From Haloquadratum walsbyi J07HQW1 (GTDB taxonomy: Archaea; Halobacteriota; Halobacteria; Halobacteriales; Haloferacaceae): DNA of 64,000 nucleotides. The notes below the pieces were generated by a model that was not told the origin of the DNA, searched no databases, and saw only the letters and a list, made by a program, of their open reading frames with translations. The stretch spans positions 1,362,369 to 1,426,368 of the forward strand of contig KE356560.1 in assembly GCA_000415965.1 (NCBI GenBank). The letters are read 5' to 3'. Position numbers and translations under genes: made by a program. Every line of letters begins with the position of its first letter. Positions within the stretch are counted from its first letter, which is position 1. This document shows positions 8,796-18,759 of the stretch, piece after piece.

Positions 8796-9698
8796 ATGAT
8801 TGACGCTTTTTAGTATCTCTTTCATATCTGCTATCCTGCGGTATCTGTATATCAATTTCTGTGAATGCGGGCAGATTAACAGTTTTCGTTCCGATACCGC
8901 CTCCTCTTCTCTGTTTGTTCCGGATTTCATCTCCTAACTGGGTGTGGAGGAGCTTCGGAACGTTCATGTCTGTTCTACTGAATACTTATATCACGAACGG
9001 TCTTCGCGATCACTATCGTTGGTGTTCTCTCCAGCACTGGAGCGTCCTCACTGGCAGTTGAGTTGTCGGTCATCACCGAGGACTCCCAGTATGCAGGTGT
9101 TAGGACCCACGAAAGGGAGAAAAATTCTCTCTGACACTTGTAAAGTGGGGTATGTGCATCTTATAACCAGATGCGACACTTGCACGGACGCTTCCCGTCT
9201 GTGTATAACCAAAACGTCACCCGCATAGGCTGTTCCCACTTTCTTATGAATAAAAGCGACGGTTGTATGCGTGGTTTACCGTTATTTATACTTCAATCGA
9301 CACTTATATAGGCGGTTACCCAAGACCGTGCCTTGTTTCATCAATATCGAGATATTATGCTATATCGACTTTTTTGATTCATCAGTGCTTTCTTTTTATG
9401 ATAGTGAATTAATGCCAGAGGAAGAGCCAAGTGTTAATTGTCTTACGAGCATATCCGTAAATAGAAAATAATGAGTTTGGGTGTGTTGACTTCAGGCGAC
9501 AACCCTCCATGCCGACCTGCCTGATTGATTACACACAAGGGACAACGGACGGGACAGGGGAGACCTCGCTGCAGCACGCGACACCTGTCCGGTGGCGTGA
9601 AACGAAACTCACTCAACTTCTTGAGACTGCGCTTGCGCAGAGAATTCACTCACACGCTGGAGGCGAGCGAAAGTGCAACATGAATATGAAGCACAATC
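8796..9698. other. Gene-free interval
   Basis: No gene I can support. AT-rich stretches near 9240-9470 contain only random short frames. A fragment at about 9509-9660 (ATPVRWRETKLTQLLETALA) looks coding-like and GC-rich but has no context. Confidence 0.35.
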
Positions 9699-9802
9699 AG
9701 AACCAAACAGAACCAGAACCAGAATAAGAATAAGGGGGCAACCCGAATGGAAGCTGCTCAGATCTGAATCTGGGTCTGGGTCTGGGTCTGGGTCTGCGTC
9801 CT
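9699..9802. repeat. Two hexameric simple-sequence tracts
   Basis: An AGAACC/AGAATA-type hexamer tract at about 9699-9735 and a CTGGGT hexamer tract of about five units at 9765-9802 lie close together in non-coding DNA. Similar period-5 or period-6 tracts recur across the window. Confidence 0.7.
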
Positions 9803-9965
9803 GCGCTTGCGTTTGGACCTCAGTCTGGAAGCGACCGGAGACGAAACTCCGGAGCCCAATCTCAACGATAATTCGACAGTTTCGTCATTTGCGCTCGCTT
9901 TTGCGGATTGCTGTCTCCTCCACCCAACGAGAGCAGCCTGCGTCACACGTTTTCACGATATTTAC

Positions 9966-10205
9966 ATGGATATGAGTTCAACGACGACAATCACGGTCAA
10001 AATCAATGGACAGGAACGGACAGTGTCGGCTTCGGTCGAGACTGAAACACAACTCCTCTCGGAGGCGGGGTTCCCTCCATCGGAGTATCGATTGTACTGG
10101 GATGATCTACCACTTGCAGATCGTGGGGAGGACCATCGAGTTGGTCAGTCGATAACACTTGAAGATGGAGACAGACTTGTTGCGATTCCCCTCAGTCGCC
10201 AATGA
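9966..10205 (+). CDS. Ubiquitin-like beta-grasp protein, Multi_ubiq (PF14452)-type single domain
   Basis: A 79-residue acidic protein from ATG at 9966. It reads as one beta-grasp unit: strand 1 TITVKINGQ, strand 2 RTVSASVE, helix TETQLLSEAGF, strand 3 SEYRLYWDDL, then GQSITLEDGDRLVAIP. The opening INGQ and the closing LEDGDRLVAIP pattern match Multi_ubiq domains, which in bacteria sit beside E1-, E2- and JAB-like genes. Those proteins usually carry several domains; this one has one and ends SRQ rather than GG. Downstream sequence to 10,800 contains no intact partner, only short frames. The family call rests on pattern recognition and needs a profile search. It could instead be another beta-grasp protein. 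Confidence 0.5.
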   Translation: MDMSSTTTITVKINGQERTVSASVETETQLLSEAGFPPSEYRLYWDDLPLADRGEDHRVGQSITLEDGDRLVAIPLSRQ

Positions 10206-10813
10206 ATCAATGCGCTCTCAGAGAAGCCACAGCAGCCTTATCCAACCGTTGAATAACCGCCGAAGAAGGATGTTGATCGAGATTCGTCCGCATGTCGTCG
10301 CAGCCGTTGGACAATCGCGGACTTTCACTGAGTTACCGCTGGACGATTTATCGGGGTCGGTGGATAAAATGGTCAATCTTGACAGTCCTTCGAGGCGGGT
10401 CTCATCAACCGCGGTGTGATCCAATAAAGGAGCCGTTCGCGTTCTGCAATGAGAGTTCCGGCACCAGCGTGCTACTGCAGACAGGGGGACAATCGGCTGC
10501 GACACCTCCCATACGCAGATGAACATACCAGGGCGCAGTGAGGACCGAAACAGCGTGGAGATCCTGCTGTGAGTCCGAGAAAAAATGTCACAAACACTCT
10601 CAACCCGGACCCCAACCTGACGACGTTGAGAATGGAGCTACGATGTGACATAATCATGCGGCTATGATAAGTAAAAAACGACTCGGGCGAGCGCCAATTC
10701 GACGCGATTCTTAAATGTCAAACACTACACCGACGACGCCATCGAATATCTCGCCGCGTCCTTTGAAAGCTCGCTGACGCTGGACATCTCCAGCGGACCG
10801 AGGGCGAGATCGG
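10206..10813. other. Gene-poor interval, possibly decayed partner genes
   Basis: Several overlapping plus-strand fragments, for example IEIRPHVVAAVGQSRTFTEL and NVKHYTDDAIEYLAASFES, are interrupted by stops. No E1, E2 or protease motif can be seen. They may be relics of genes that once followed the ubiquitin-like gene, but this is only a guess from position. Confidence 0.3.
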
Positions 10814-12519
10814 ATAAACATCATCAACCAGCACCCGCGTGATGTATTCGGAGCAGAAAACCGACAGAGACTCGTTGGAGCCTAACCGCAAATGCATCCA
10901 GCAGCGTGAGTCTGTCTCACATGTCACGCTTCAATCTCCAGTAGGGCAGGCAACGTGGGAATGTGAGGTTATTCCTGGCTTATTAAACGGCGCAGTCGAG
11001 CAGTTGGTCGCCGAATTTCAGGACATCACTGAACGAATCGGCGCCAGCAAGAACTAAACCAACACGCGACAGTTGTCGGGGCGCTTACCGATGCGGTGTA
11101 TATCGTTGGTGAAACAGGGCGGTTTAGCTATGTCAACGACGAGTTTGTCGAGTCAGTTGGCTACGATTGGGGACGATTATCGGGAGCCCTCCCTCACTCA
11201 TCAAAAACGAGGAGTCCGTCGACCGGGCAGAGCGCCACCTCGGACGGTTACTCTCGAGTGATGACCCGGACACCGCCGAATTTGAAGTGACTATCCAGCC
11301 CCGTAACGGCGATCCGATTATCTGCAATGATCACATGGGCGTTCTTCCTTACGAGGGCGATTAGTTTGACGGAGCGGTCGGAACACTTCGAAACATCACC
11401 GAGCAGAGACAGTGGAAACAGGAATTAACAGCCGTAAGTCGGCAATATAAGACTCTCATCGAACACCCTCCAGACAGTGCTGTGTTCTTATTGGACACGA
11501 ATCTGGAGTATGTACAGGCCGGTGGACAGGAACTAACCGTGATGGGACTCTCCGGACGATATTACAGGAACGACACCACGCGAGCTGCTTCCCAAGAAAT
11601 CGCCGAGGAAACCGCTCAGTATTATAAAGACACCTTGGACGGAATAACCCACACATTCGAACAGGACTAGACCGGAGAGCGATACCGGACCCAGACCATG
11701 CCTGTCCAGGTCGATGACGGAGAACTGAGCTATGGAATGGCGGTCTCGAAGAATATCACAGAACAGACTGACGGGAGTCCGCACTCGAACAGCAAAACGA
11801 ACGGCTGGAGGAGTTCACGAGCATTGTGAGTCACGATCTGCGGAGTCCGCTCACTGTGGCTGATGGTTATGTGAAGTTAGCACAGGAAACCTGCGAGAGC
11901 GAGCATCTCGCTCGGGCAACCGACGCAATTGACCGGTGTCAGGCACTTATCGATGATCTGTTGACGCTAGCACGATTTCGAGAAAACACAGACAGAGATA
12001 CGGACACGGACGATAATGAGTGTCAAGACGTATTCAACCCTGAACCTGTCGAACTCCCGACCGTAGCCGAGAGCTGTCGGCAAACTGTCGAGACAGCAGA
12101 CGCAACACTCGAAGTTGATCTTGAAGTCGGCAGTGACGCTGACAGAGGTGGTGACCCTCGGATGAATCGCGCACACACAGTCTCTGCTGATGAGAGTCGG
12201 CTCAGGCAACTCTTTGAGAATCTCTATCGAAATGCAATCGAACACGGTGGTGAGTGTGTGGCGGTGTCAATCGGGCTGACAGAGGATGAGAGTGGATTTT
12301 ATGTAGTCGATACCGGGTCTGGGATCCCGGAGTCTGCTGGCGAGGAAATATTCGGAAGCGGGGCACTCGACTACCGAGGACGGAACCGGTCGTCTGCGAA
12401 TCGTCACGCAAGTCATCGAGGCGCATCAGTGGGAGATTTCCGTGACCGATACCGACACCGAGCGTGGGTAGGGTGTGGCTCGATTCGAAACCACTGAAAT
12501 TGAGTTTGTTGACGACTGA
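10814..12519 (+). pseudogene. Multi-PAS sensor histidine kinase, broken by frameshifts and stops
   Basis: Reading across frames recovers a complete domain order. A PAS end (NQHPRDVFGAENRQRL ... VAEFQDITERI) runs to a stop at 11,057. A second PAS (LTDAVYIVGETGRFSYVND) continues in another frame as PSLIKNEESVDRAERHLG to a stop at 11,364. A third PAS runs to a stop at 11,670. HisKA with IVSHDLRSPL, the N box NLYRNAIEH and G1 DTGSGIP follow. After a frameshift near 12,355 come GTGRLRIVTQVIEAH, an in-frame TAG, and the usual end ARFETTEIEFVDD. At least four frameshifts and three stops mean no working kinase is made. The first two PAS units closely match the pair at 25,400-26,080, so the genes are paralogues. 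The intact 12,906 kinase follows. Confidence 0.85.
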
Positions 12520-12800
12520 CGAAGCAACGAAAAGAGTCGAGTTCCATATTTGTGTTATATTTCTAATGCCCCAGAGTCAGTCTCTGATGCTACCACCTGT
12601 GCGGCGGCTGGTCGAATGAACTTACATAATTATCACAATATTGACTGAATTGAAATCGCCTGGGACTGGAAACACGAATCACTATTACTCGCAACATATT
12701 CATCCATTTGAGCTAAGCCGACTCGCTGATTATTCACAATCCAGGGTATCTCTCATTCGTATGATCGAACGATCAGTAGGGTCACCATCGTCTCACTTCT

Positions 12801-12829
12801 CAACTCGACTCGACTCGAATCGAATCAAA
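12801..12829. repeat. ACTCG pentamer simple-sequence tract
   Basis: About five degenerate units of a CGACT/CGAAT pentamer lie about 75 bases before the kinase start. Confidence 0.55.
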
Positions 12830-12874
12830 TGAGCAACTGTAGGAAACGTGTTTCCAAGTTCACTCCACACCACA

Positions 12875-12883
12875 CTATTAATA
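12875..12883 (+). promoter_or_regulatory. TATA-like box for the GAF histidine kinase
   Basis: CTATTAATA is centred about 27 bases before ATG 12,906, the spacing of a leaderless haloarchaeal promoter. It supports the chosen start. Confidence 0.5.
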
Positions 12884-12905
12884 CAGAAGAATCGGGTCAC
12901 ATGGT

Positions 12906-14075
12906 ATGGTCGAGTTAGACGAGTGGCAGGCGGAGGAGATGTCGGGCTTATCTGAGGATGAAGCCCTCCGCCGAATGTATCGCATCACGATGGATTATGA
13001 ACGCTCCTACGAGCAAAAACGACGTGAGCTTCTGGAAGTTGGCCGCACATATCTCAACGTGGAAATCGGCTTTCTCACCGAAATCTCTGATGACACACAG
13101 CGAATCGTTGAAACAAGTGGCAATCACGAATTGCTCACCCCTGGCGAGTCCTGTCCGCTCTCGAACGCTTACTGCCGGAAAACGGTCAGACAGGAGGGCG
13201 CACTCACTGTCCAGCACGCGGCGGTCGACGGCTGGGAGGGTGACACCGCCTATGAACTGTTTGGGCTCGAATCCTACATCGGTGCGAGGGTTGTTGTCGA
13301 TGGCGAACTGTACGGAACGTTTTGTTTCGCCGATTCGGAGCCACGCAATCAGCCTTTCTCTGAGACCGAGGAGACGTTCGTTGAATTAATGAGCAAATGG
13401 GTGAGTTACGAACTGTTTCAACAGCGTGCGAAAGCACGCATCGAATCCCAACGCGATCGACTCGAAGAATTCGCCAGCACCGTCTCCCACGATCTCCGGA
13501 ATCCACTCAGTGTTGCCAAGGGGTATCTTGAGTTGGCAGAGGAGACGGGTGATACGGAGCAATTTCAACAGTGTCGGAGCGCGCTTGATCGCATGAGCGA
13601 GCTCATCAGTGACCTGTTGATCCTCGCTCATGAGGGAAAAGAGATTGATGGGGCAGAAGACACTCACATACCGACGCTGGTCAAGGAGTGTTGGTCGTTC
13701 GTCTCGAACGATACTGCGACGATCTCGGTGACGGCAGATCTGACAGTCACGGGCGACAGAAGTCGTCTCCAGCAACTCTTTGGGAACCTCTTTCGGAATG
13801 CCATCCAACACGGAGACGAGGATGTGACCGTCCGTGTCGGACAACTCGATGATGAAAACGGGATATATGTTGAGGACGACGGTCCTGGGATTCCTGAAGA
13901 AAAGCGTCATCGAGTTTTCGACGATGGCTACTCGACCGGGGAGTCTGGCACTGGCTATGGACTCGCAATCGTGAAACAAGTCGTTGAAGCGCACGGCTGG
14001 GATATCCAGGTCATCGATACTGCTGGAGGTGGCGCACGGTTTGAGATTACTGGCGTTGAGGATGCTAGCTGCTGA
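12906..14075 (+). CDS. GAF-type sensor histidine kinase
   Basis: A soluble two-component kinase of 389 residues, with no membrane span. An N-terminal linker (1-35) is followed by a GAF-like sensor (about 38-175), with the haloarchaeal signature TYLNVEIGFLTEI, a Cys-containing loop (ESCPLSNAYCRKT) and YGTFCFADSEPR. HisKA has the phosphoacceptor His at about 195 in VSHDLRNPL. HATPase_c has the N box NLFRNAIQH (294-302), G1 DDGPGIP (324-330) and G2 GTGYGLAIV (348-356). All catalytic motifs are intact. The cognate regulator is not adjacent. It shares H-box and ATPase wording with the broken kinase just upstream, so it may be a surviving relative. The two Cys in the GAF loop could bind metal or sense redox; that is inference. 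Confidence 0.9.
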   Translation: MVELDEWQAEEMSGLSEDEALRRMYRITMDYERSYEQKRRELLEVGRTYLNVEIGFLTEISDDTQRIVETSGNHELLTPGESCPLSNAYCRKTVRQEGALTVQHAAVDGWEGDTAYELFGLESYIGARVVVDGELYGTFCFADSEPRNQPFSETEETFVELMSKWVSYELFQQRAKARIESQRDRLEEFASTVSHDLRNPLSVAKGYLELAEETGDTEQFQQCRSALDRMSELISDLLILAHEGKEIDGAEDTHIPTLVKECWSFVSNDTATISVTADLTVTGDRSRLQQLFGNLFRNAIQHGDEDVTVRVGQLDDENGIYVEDDGPGIPEEKRHRVFDDGYSTGESGTGYGLAIVKQVVEAHGWDIQVIDTAGGGARFEITGVEDASC

Positions 14076-14232
14076 GCACGACTGCTGAGGGGACCATCCC
14101 AACAGTTACCTGATATCCTGTCGCGAACACCCCGCTCAAAACGATGTGAATATGACTGGTTCTGGTTTTGATTCTATTCCACTCAATGAGCCTCTCTGAG
14201 AGTTTATTTATTAGAGAATCATATGGTATCAT

Positions 14233-14565
14233 GTGAACCGGACAGTTATCCGACATACTACCGCAGCGGCACTCTCGACCGGCCTTGCTGCAGTGGTGGT
14301 TCTGGTGGCATCTTTTCTTGCTTTGCCATCGCTCTCGTATCCCGCTCTTGTCGTTGTGGGGGCTGTCGCCTCAGTCATCGGTGCTTCCATGGCTGATATC
14401 GAAGGGGATATTTACCTCAGTATCTGGACGCCGTGGGCATTGGCACTATTATTTGACCCGACACCAGCCCTTGCATATGGTCTATTGATAGGTATTGTCG
14501 TCGGTCTCCTGGCAATCCCAGTGGTGTTGAAACTCGGTAACACAATCGGCAGTCTCACTAATTAG
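14233..14565 (+). CDS. Small membrane protein, about four hydrophobic spans (110 residues)
   Basis: Unknown family. A GTG start follows a short AT-rich region. Hydrophobic segments fall at about residues 12-32, 36-52, 64-75 and 78-98 (LAYGLLIGIVVGLLAIPVVL). Between them is an acidic loop, ASMADIEGDIYLS. The composition (Ala, Val, Leu, Gly with acidic loops) fits a haloarchaeal inner-membrane protein. It lies head to tail after the sensor kinase with a 157-base gap, and convergent to the CPBP protease. No function can be assigned. Confidence 0.6.
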   Translation: MNRTVIRHTTAAALSTGLAAVVVLVASFLALPSLSYPALVVVGAVASVIGASMADIEGDIYLSIWTPWALALLFDPTPALAYGLLIGIVVGLLAIPVVLKLGNTIGSLTN

Positions 14566-14599
14566 CTGAAACGCACTGTGCGACGAGTGACCTCTCCAA

Positions 14600-15460
14600 T
14601 TAGTTAGTTGTTGAACCGCTCGTCGACACCGTGTTATCAATCCCTTTTCCAGGCGGTGCTGGAAGAGTGCCCTCTCGGATTAATGTTTGTGGCTCGGTGT
14701 ACAGTACGATGAGCACCGCACAGACGAGGAGGATCATCGCGTCACCCGACAATACGTTGAACACAGCGGGTATCTCGTCAGTCGGCGAGCCGATGGGGGG
14801 CATATTGTGGGATGCGTGCGTGATCATCACAACCGGCAGCGCCGCATGAGTGGTATTATACAGCCAGCCGAAGATGATCGACATCATTGTTATATTCAGC
14901 ATATACTCCCAGAAAACGGTGAAATTTCCAAGCCCAGCGAGTATCATTGGAACGTGCCACAGTCCCCAGAGGACACTGATTCCGACACTCGCCCACAGTG
15001 CGCTGAACTGCTGTTGAAGACGCGGTTGTAGAAATCCACGCCATCCTAACTCCTCAAGTGCACCAGCGAAAAAGAGGGTAACCCCGAACAAAAAGGCGTA
15101 TGTACCCAACGGAGCCGCCGGCGCCGTGACATCGCCATGCAGAAACAATACCATAAGCGTTTCAAACTCTGTTCCGATAATCATCATCGCGACCCCAGCA
15201 ATATACCAGTGAATACCGACTCGCAAATTCCGGAGTTGTCCAAGCCAATCATGAATGCTCTCATCAAGTAACCAGACTGTCGCTCCAGCACTCGTCATCG
15301 GACCCCACGCATATATCGCTACGCTCACCTGCGGTGACGTTGTTTTGAGCACAGTAGAGATGACCGCGGCGATGAGGGCGGAGTATGTTAGTAGTATAAT
15401 GAGGAATGTTCCGATCGGACGGTGAGATACTTGTTTCTTGAGGATATCAACGACATTCAT
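14600..15460 (-). CDS. CPBP-family intramembrane metalloprotease (Abi/CAAX-type)
   Basis: A polytopic membrane protease-like protein of about 286 residues with roughly eight spans. The three CPBP motifs are present: EELGWRGFLQPRL with the Glu pair near residue 139, WGLWHVPMI with a His near 172, and the C-terminal THASHNM with His near 218 and 221. These form the presumed catalytic or metal site. Family members cleave CAAX-type prenylated proteins in eukaryotes, while prokaryotic ones are tied to bacteriocin self-immunity or stay uncharacterised. The preferred start is ATG at 15,460; a GTG at 15,469 would add three residues. It is convergent with the small membrane gene on its left. Substrate unknown. 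Confidence 0.85.
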   Translation of the reverse strand: MNVVDILKKQVSHRPIGTFLIILLTYSALIAAVISTVLKTTSPQVSVAIYAWGPMTSAGATVWLLDESIHDWLGQLRNLRVGIHWYIAGVAMMIIGTEFETLMVLFLHGDVTAPAAPLGTYAFLFGVTLFFAGALEELGWRGFLQPRLQQQFSALWASVGISVLWGLWHVPMILAGLGNFTVFWEYMLNITMMSIIFGWLYNTTHAALPVVMITHASHNMPPIGSPTDEIPAVFNVLSGDAMILLVCAVLIVLYTEPQTLIREGTLPAPPGKGIDNTVSTSGSTTN

Positions 15461-15644
15461 TATTCCCACTTATGATGACCAGTTTGGCTGCTCAAATCCA
15501 CCTTGTTCGGAAGTAAATCATCGACCGGACGCAGGTAATTCAGAATGATATCGTGCATAGCGTATCGACAGTGCTGATATCGAATAAATACATACCGAGC
15601 ACCTCAGACTCTGTAACACAGCAATTTATGACGCACATACGGAG

Positions 15645-16169
15645 CTATTCAGCCTCAAGAGTTGTCTGCTCTCTGTAGTCGTGGTCACCGTCACCCACGT
15701 CGTGAGTCAACGTTTGTTCGACAGCACAGTCCGGGCAGTAGAAATTCCGGTTTTCCGATCTTGTCCACACGGGTATCCCTGCAAGGACGAGCTCATTGCG
15801 ATATCGTCGGACGAGTCCCTCAGTGAGACTGGAGTCGCAGCTGACGCATGATTCGCGCCGATTCTCGGTTGCCGAGAGGACTCTGCTGTCGACGGTCTTA
15901 TGACGACCGAATCGTGAGATCCCACACCGGCGGTTGAGTCGGTGACGAAAGCGTGGGTTAACGAAGACGCCAAGACTGACAAATACGAACGCGAATCCGA
16001 GCAAGAGGAGTGGAACGACCATTTCGGCTGTCCCAGCAGTTTGAATAACGCCCCCGGCACCGCTCAAAAGAGCGAGAACTCCAAGTCCTATTAATAACCA
16101 TCCAGCGATTCCATACATCAACTTCGAGATGGTATCCGCGATATCGACGGTGGAGGGCTTTTCCGTCAT
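15645..16169 (-). CDS. Membrane protein with C-terminal zinc ribbon
   Basis: A 174-residue protein of unknown family. Two hydrophobic segments at about residues 19-38 and 45-68 (VVPLLLLGFAFVFVSLGVFV) anchor it in the membrane. A basic linker follows (RFRHRLNRRCGISRFGRHK). The C-terminal half carries a CVSC pair near 108-111 and a CPDC pair near 145-148, spaced as in a treble-clef or ribbon zinc site, with a strongly acidic end. The cytoplasmic ribbon could bind protein or nucleic acid. An AT-rich TATA-like stretch and a perfect palindrome (16,218-16,238) lie upstream, so it may be regulated. Orphan position. Confidence 0.6.
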   Translation of the reverse strand: MTEKPSTVDIADTISKLMYGIAGWLLIGLGVLALLSGAGGVIQTAGTAEMVVPLLLLGFAFVFVSLGVFVNPRFRHRLNRRCGISRFGRHKTVDSRVLSATENRRESCVSCDSSLTEGLVRRYRNELVLAGIPVWTRSENRNFYCPDCAVEQTLTHDVGDGDHDYREQTTLEAE

Positions 16170-16217
16170 TGTTGTTGCTCATATAACACTGGCGAGTAAG
16201 AAATAATATGTCTGTTG

Positions 16218-16238
16218 GACAGATCACGGTGATCTGTC
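16218..16238. promoter_or_regulatory. Perfect 9-bp inverted repeat upstream of the zinc-ribbon membrane gene
   Basis: GACAGATCA and TGATCTGTC flank three bases. The site stands about 50 bases before the ATG at 16,169, just beyond a TATA-like AATAATAT. The position suits an operator or activator site; a transcript hairpin is the alternative. Confidence 0.4.
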
Positions 16239-16806
16239 GATTGACTAACGCGTTCTGACGAGCGGAATTCAGCAAGCACGCGGATGATAATCACAGCTGT
16301 GGCTTTCGAAAAATCCGATACCATTCACATCGTCCGTCAGCGAGGGTTTTCTGAAGGCACTGAAATCAGGGAAATCATAATCTCAAACGCGAACTGACTG
16401 GCAACCGACACACGTATCTCAGCATCGAGATGCCACATAATCGACTGTCGAAATCCACCTTGGACAGTCAGAATCAACGTGTGGGTAGCTAATTACCAGT
16501 ATAATACCGAGTCACTGGGTCAACTTATCGAATCACTCGATCTCTCTGACAGGCAAGCGTGACTGCAGTGTGCAGACTATCGGCTGTCTCGCAAGGAGTA
16601 CCGATCAAGAATTTGGAGTCCTGGCGGAATGTAATTGCTCTCTGACAGTCGAGCCGGAATGGACGGGGCGTTAGGGATCTTCCGGCGAGTGCTCGAAGAG
16701 AACTACGAGCAGGAATAAACGCACCTCATTGGACTGTTTCTGGTGGATACCATCACGGAGTGCTCACAGTGTGGAATGAAGATCACCAAGCGTCTTGAGT
16801 GCGTAA
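16239..16806. other. Gene-free interval with decayed coding fragments
   Basis: A short plus-strand reading at about 16,660-16,800 (GALGIFRRVLEENYEQE, then a stop, then TECSQCGMKITKRLE) looks coding-like and contains one CxxC, but has no start or domain I recognise. The rest shows nothing. Confidence 0.3.
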
Positions 16807-16922
16807 CAATTGTTGATACCGTGATTTCTGTCTCCAAAGCGGAACGCGCACACAAGCGTTCCAGATGAGTTCAGTCTGCGTGTGGGTTCGGGTATACACG
16901 GTGGTCATATTACCGACGACTG
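16807..16922 (+). mobile_element. CAGTYG-family MITE copy
   Basis: Ends CAATTGTTGATACC and ATTACCGACGACTG are diverged forms of the family termini. The core has GATTTCTGTCTCCAAAGCGG, AGATGAGTTCAGTCTG and GTGTGGGTTCGG. About 116 bases, no coding capacity. Confidence 0.65.
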
Positions 16923-18253
16923 GTAAGCACGCGTGTTCTGCCCGTGGTTCGAAACCAATCTGGATAACTTACCAAATTAACGCTTTCGCGGACTCGCTCT
17001 GTGTCAACACTCTCATTTCTGCGAAGAGCGAGTCCTGTACAGACCTATGCTCAGGAGGGCCAGAACAGAAGTCACCAGAGTTGGTGTCACGTTCATCTCC
17101 ATCGCTGATGTCGCAGGGCTTGAGTCATCACTCCACAATGAATAATCATTGCCTATCTGGATGTCGGACATTGAATAACTGGTTTCAATGTGATTACAGA
17201 TCAATCCTATCGGAGACTTGATTACTCTTGAGAACTCGTGTTCCAGCCCGTATACGCACCCGTCACCTGTATTGTCAGGAACGGGTGTCAGACTGAGCGT
17301 TTGGAAGTCATCGGGGTTGAGACTGAAGACGTGAGAACGTGCGCTGCGTCATATGCCTCAACCAGCACATTACTTAGATGATCGACAAGCGTGGTTGTCT
17401 GTCGTTATGCTGTGCGAACTTACATACAGGCAGTGTTGAATCGATTGTCGTCGACACTCAGGATATAAATAACGCTCCACCACGGATCGCGGGCCGTTAT
17501 CATGCATACGTGAGGCTGTGGATGGGTCAAAGAACACAGATATAGGCGGTTGTGAAGACCGCTGGACGAAGATTGGAGATGGGAACCCCACACACCGTGT
17601 GCGATATGCATTCCCACCGGAGGAAGACGCCATTCGTGCCGGAGAGACAACACTCGACACACGAGAAACGGTCAGAGACGCCATGTATCGACAGGAAGAC
17701 GCTGAAGTATCATAACTGGGTAATTATTGTTTCAACTCTCATCTTCGCGCTGATCAAAGGCGGCGATGAGAGGGCAGTGGGTTGGCTGTATCGCCGTTAA
17801 TGTGGATGATTGGGTTATGATCACTCCATTGGAATCCCCAATAATTGATATGAGCAGCGCACCGGAGCTGTCATAGGCGATGAGGTCCGGTTCCATTTGG
17901 ACCGTGCAGTCGACGCAGGTTGTGTAGTGACCCGCTCGTCCTGACCACATGTGTAGCCCTCGCGAGAGTGCCAGTGGGCGTTTGCTGCACCATTCTCCCT
18001 TCACGCCGACGTCGGCGTCGCAACCGGTCGTCCAATTATACTGGGAGATAACCAACTGCAGCATCAAACTGAGCCCGGCTGGTACGTCGTTGATGAGTTG
18101 CTCGGTTCATCCACTACTCATTGAGACGATGACCTCCTTTCGACTTTTTCTCATTGCTCTTTGACGGCAAGAAATCCTTTCAGGGTGAGTAATAACAGGC
18201 CGTCCCAGGTTGTTCCACTCCCCTGTTTGGACGCACAGAGACAACAGAGACTG
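16923..18253. other. Gene-poor interval containing repeat copy B
   Basis: No gene I can support in about 1.3 kb. The segment 17,575-17,705 is copy B of the dispersed repeat at 8,690; its plus frame reads THRVRYAFPPEEDAIRAG and TRETVRDAMYRQEDAE, plausible haloarchaeal coding sequence without a start. A minus-strand fragment near 17,830-18,000 (TTCVDCTVQMEPDLIAYD) also looks coding-like. All appear to be relics. Confidence 0.35.
17575..17705. repeat. Dispersed repeat, copy B
   Basis: Diverged copy of the segment at 8,690-8,795, sharing GTGTGCGATATG, a GGAGGAAGACG stretch, ACACACGAGA and a GGTCAGAGACGCCATGT-type stretch. This copy keeps an open frame across the whole repeat. Confidence 0.5.
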
Positions 18254-18691
18254 TCATACCACATTCCACTCGCATATTCTTTGTATGACCACACCAGCGC
18301 CAGCCCCGATGAGTGCACAACCGAGACCAACTTGGGCGAACACCACTGCGAGTACCCACGCCGGGGCATCGCCGCTGCTACCGATTCCGGTCACCTTCGA
18401 TCCCCACCCGAGCAACAGGAATGCGAAACCTGGAGCAACACCGACAGACACAGAGGTGAGGAGGCTCGCTCCTCGAAGCATGTTTGTTGCTGCAAGCATG
18501 AATGGCGCAATCGTGAACATGCCCGGAAAGAGAATCGGTTGATACACAATCTGGAGCAACGCTGGTCTCTCAGTGGTAATACTCTCGATGGCAATTCCAA
18601 CGCCGACTATCAGAACGATACAGACTGTGAACCCGACTGGGATTAGCCACTCGCTACGATCTGTCGGGAGCAAGCGAAGCGACTCCAGCAT
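18254..18691 (-). CDS. Membrane protein with about four spans (145 residues)
   Basis: Unknown family. A polar start (ESLRLLPTDRSEW) is followed by hydrophobic segments at about residues 16-35, 52-70, 80-97 and 112-137, with small-residue-rich spans (GAGAGVVI) near the end. ATG at 18,691 is preferred to the in-frame TTG just before it. A MITE copy lies about 70 bases upstream and may supply or disrupt its promoter. Gly/Ala/Val-rich spans with acidic loops suit a haloarchaeal inner-membrane protein. No role suggested by the neighbours. Confidence 0.55.
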   Translation of the reverse strand: MLESLRLLPTDRSEWLIPVGFTVCIVLIVGVGIAIESITTERPALLQIVYQPILFPGMFTIAPFMLAATNMLRGASLLTSVSVGVAPGFAFLLLGWGSKVTGIGSSGDAPAWVLAVVFAQVGLGCALIGAGAGVVIQRICEWNVV

Positions 18692-18759
18692 CAATCAGAA
18701 TAGTATGTCAAAATACTATAAATGTGTACTGACTCATCTCTGCCACCTCGCCTTGTTGA

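Noticed and set aside
13386-14102. 238-residue minus-strand frame
   Set aside because: It lies entirely opposite the intact GAF histidine kinase, whose motifs are clear.
14600-15031. Plus-strand frames over the CPBP gene
   Set aside because: Shadows of the membrane protease on the other strand, which has all family motifs.
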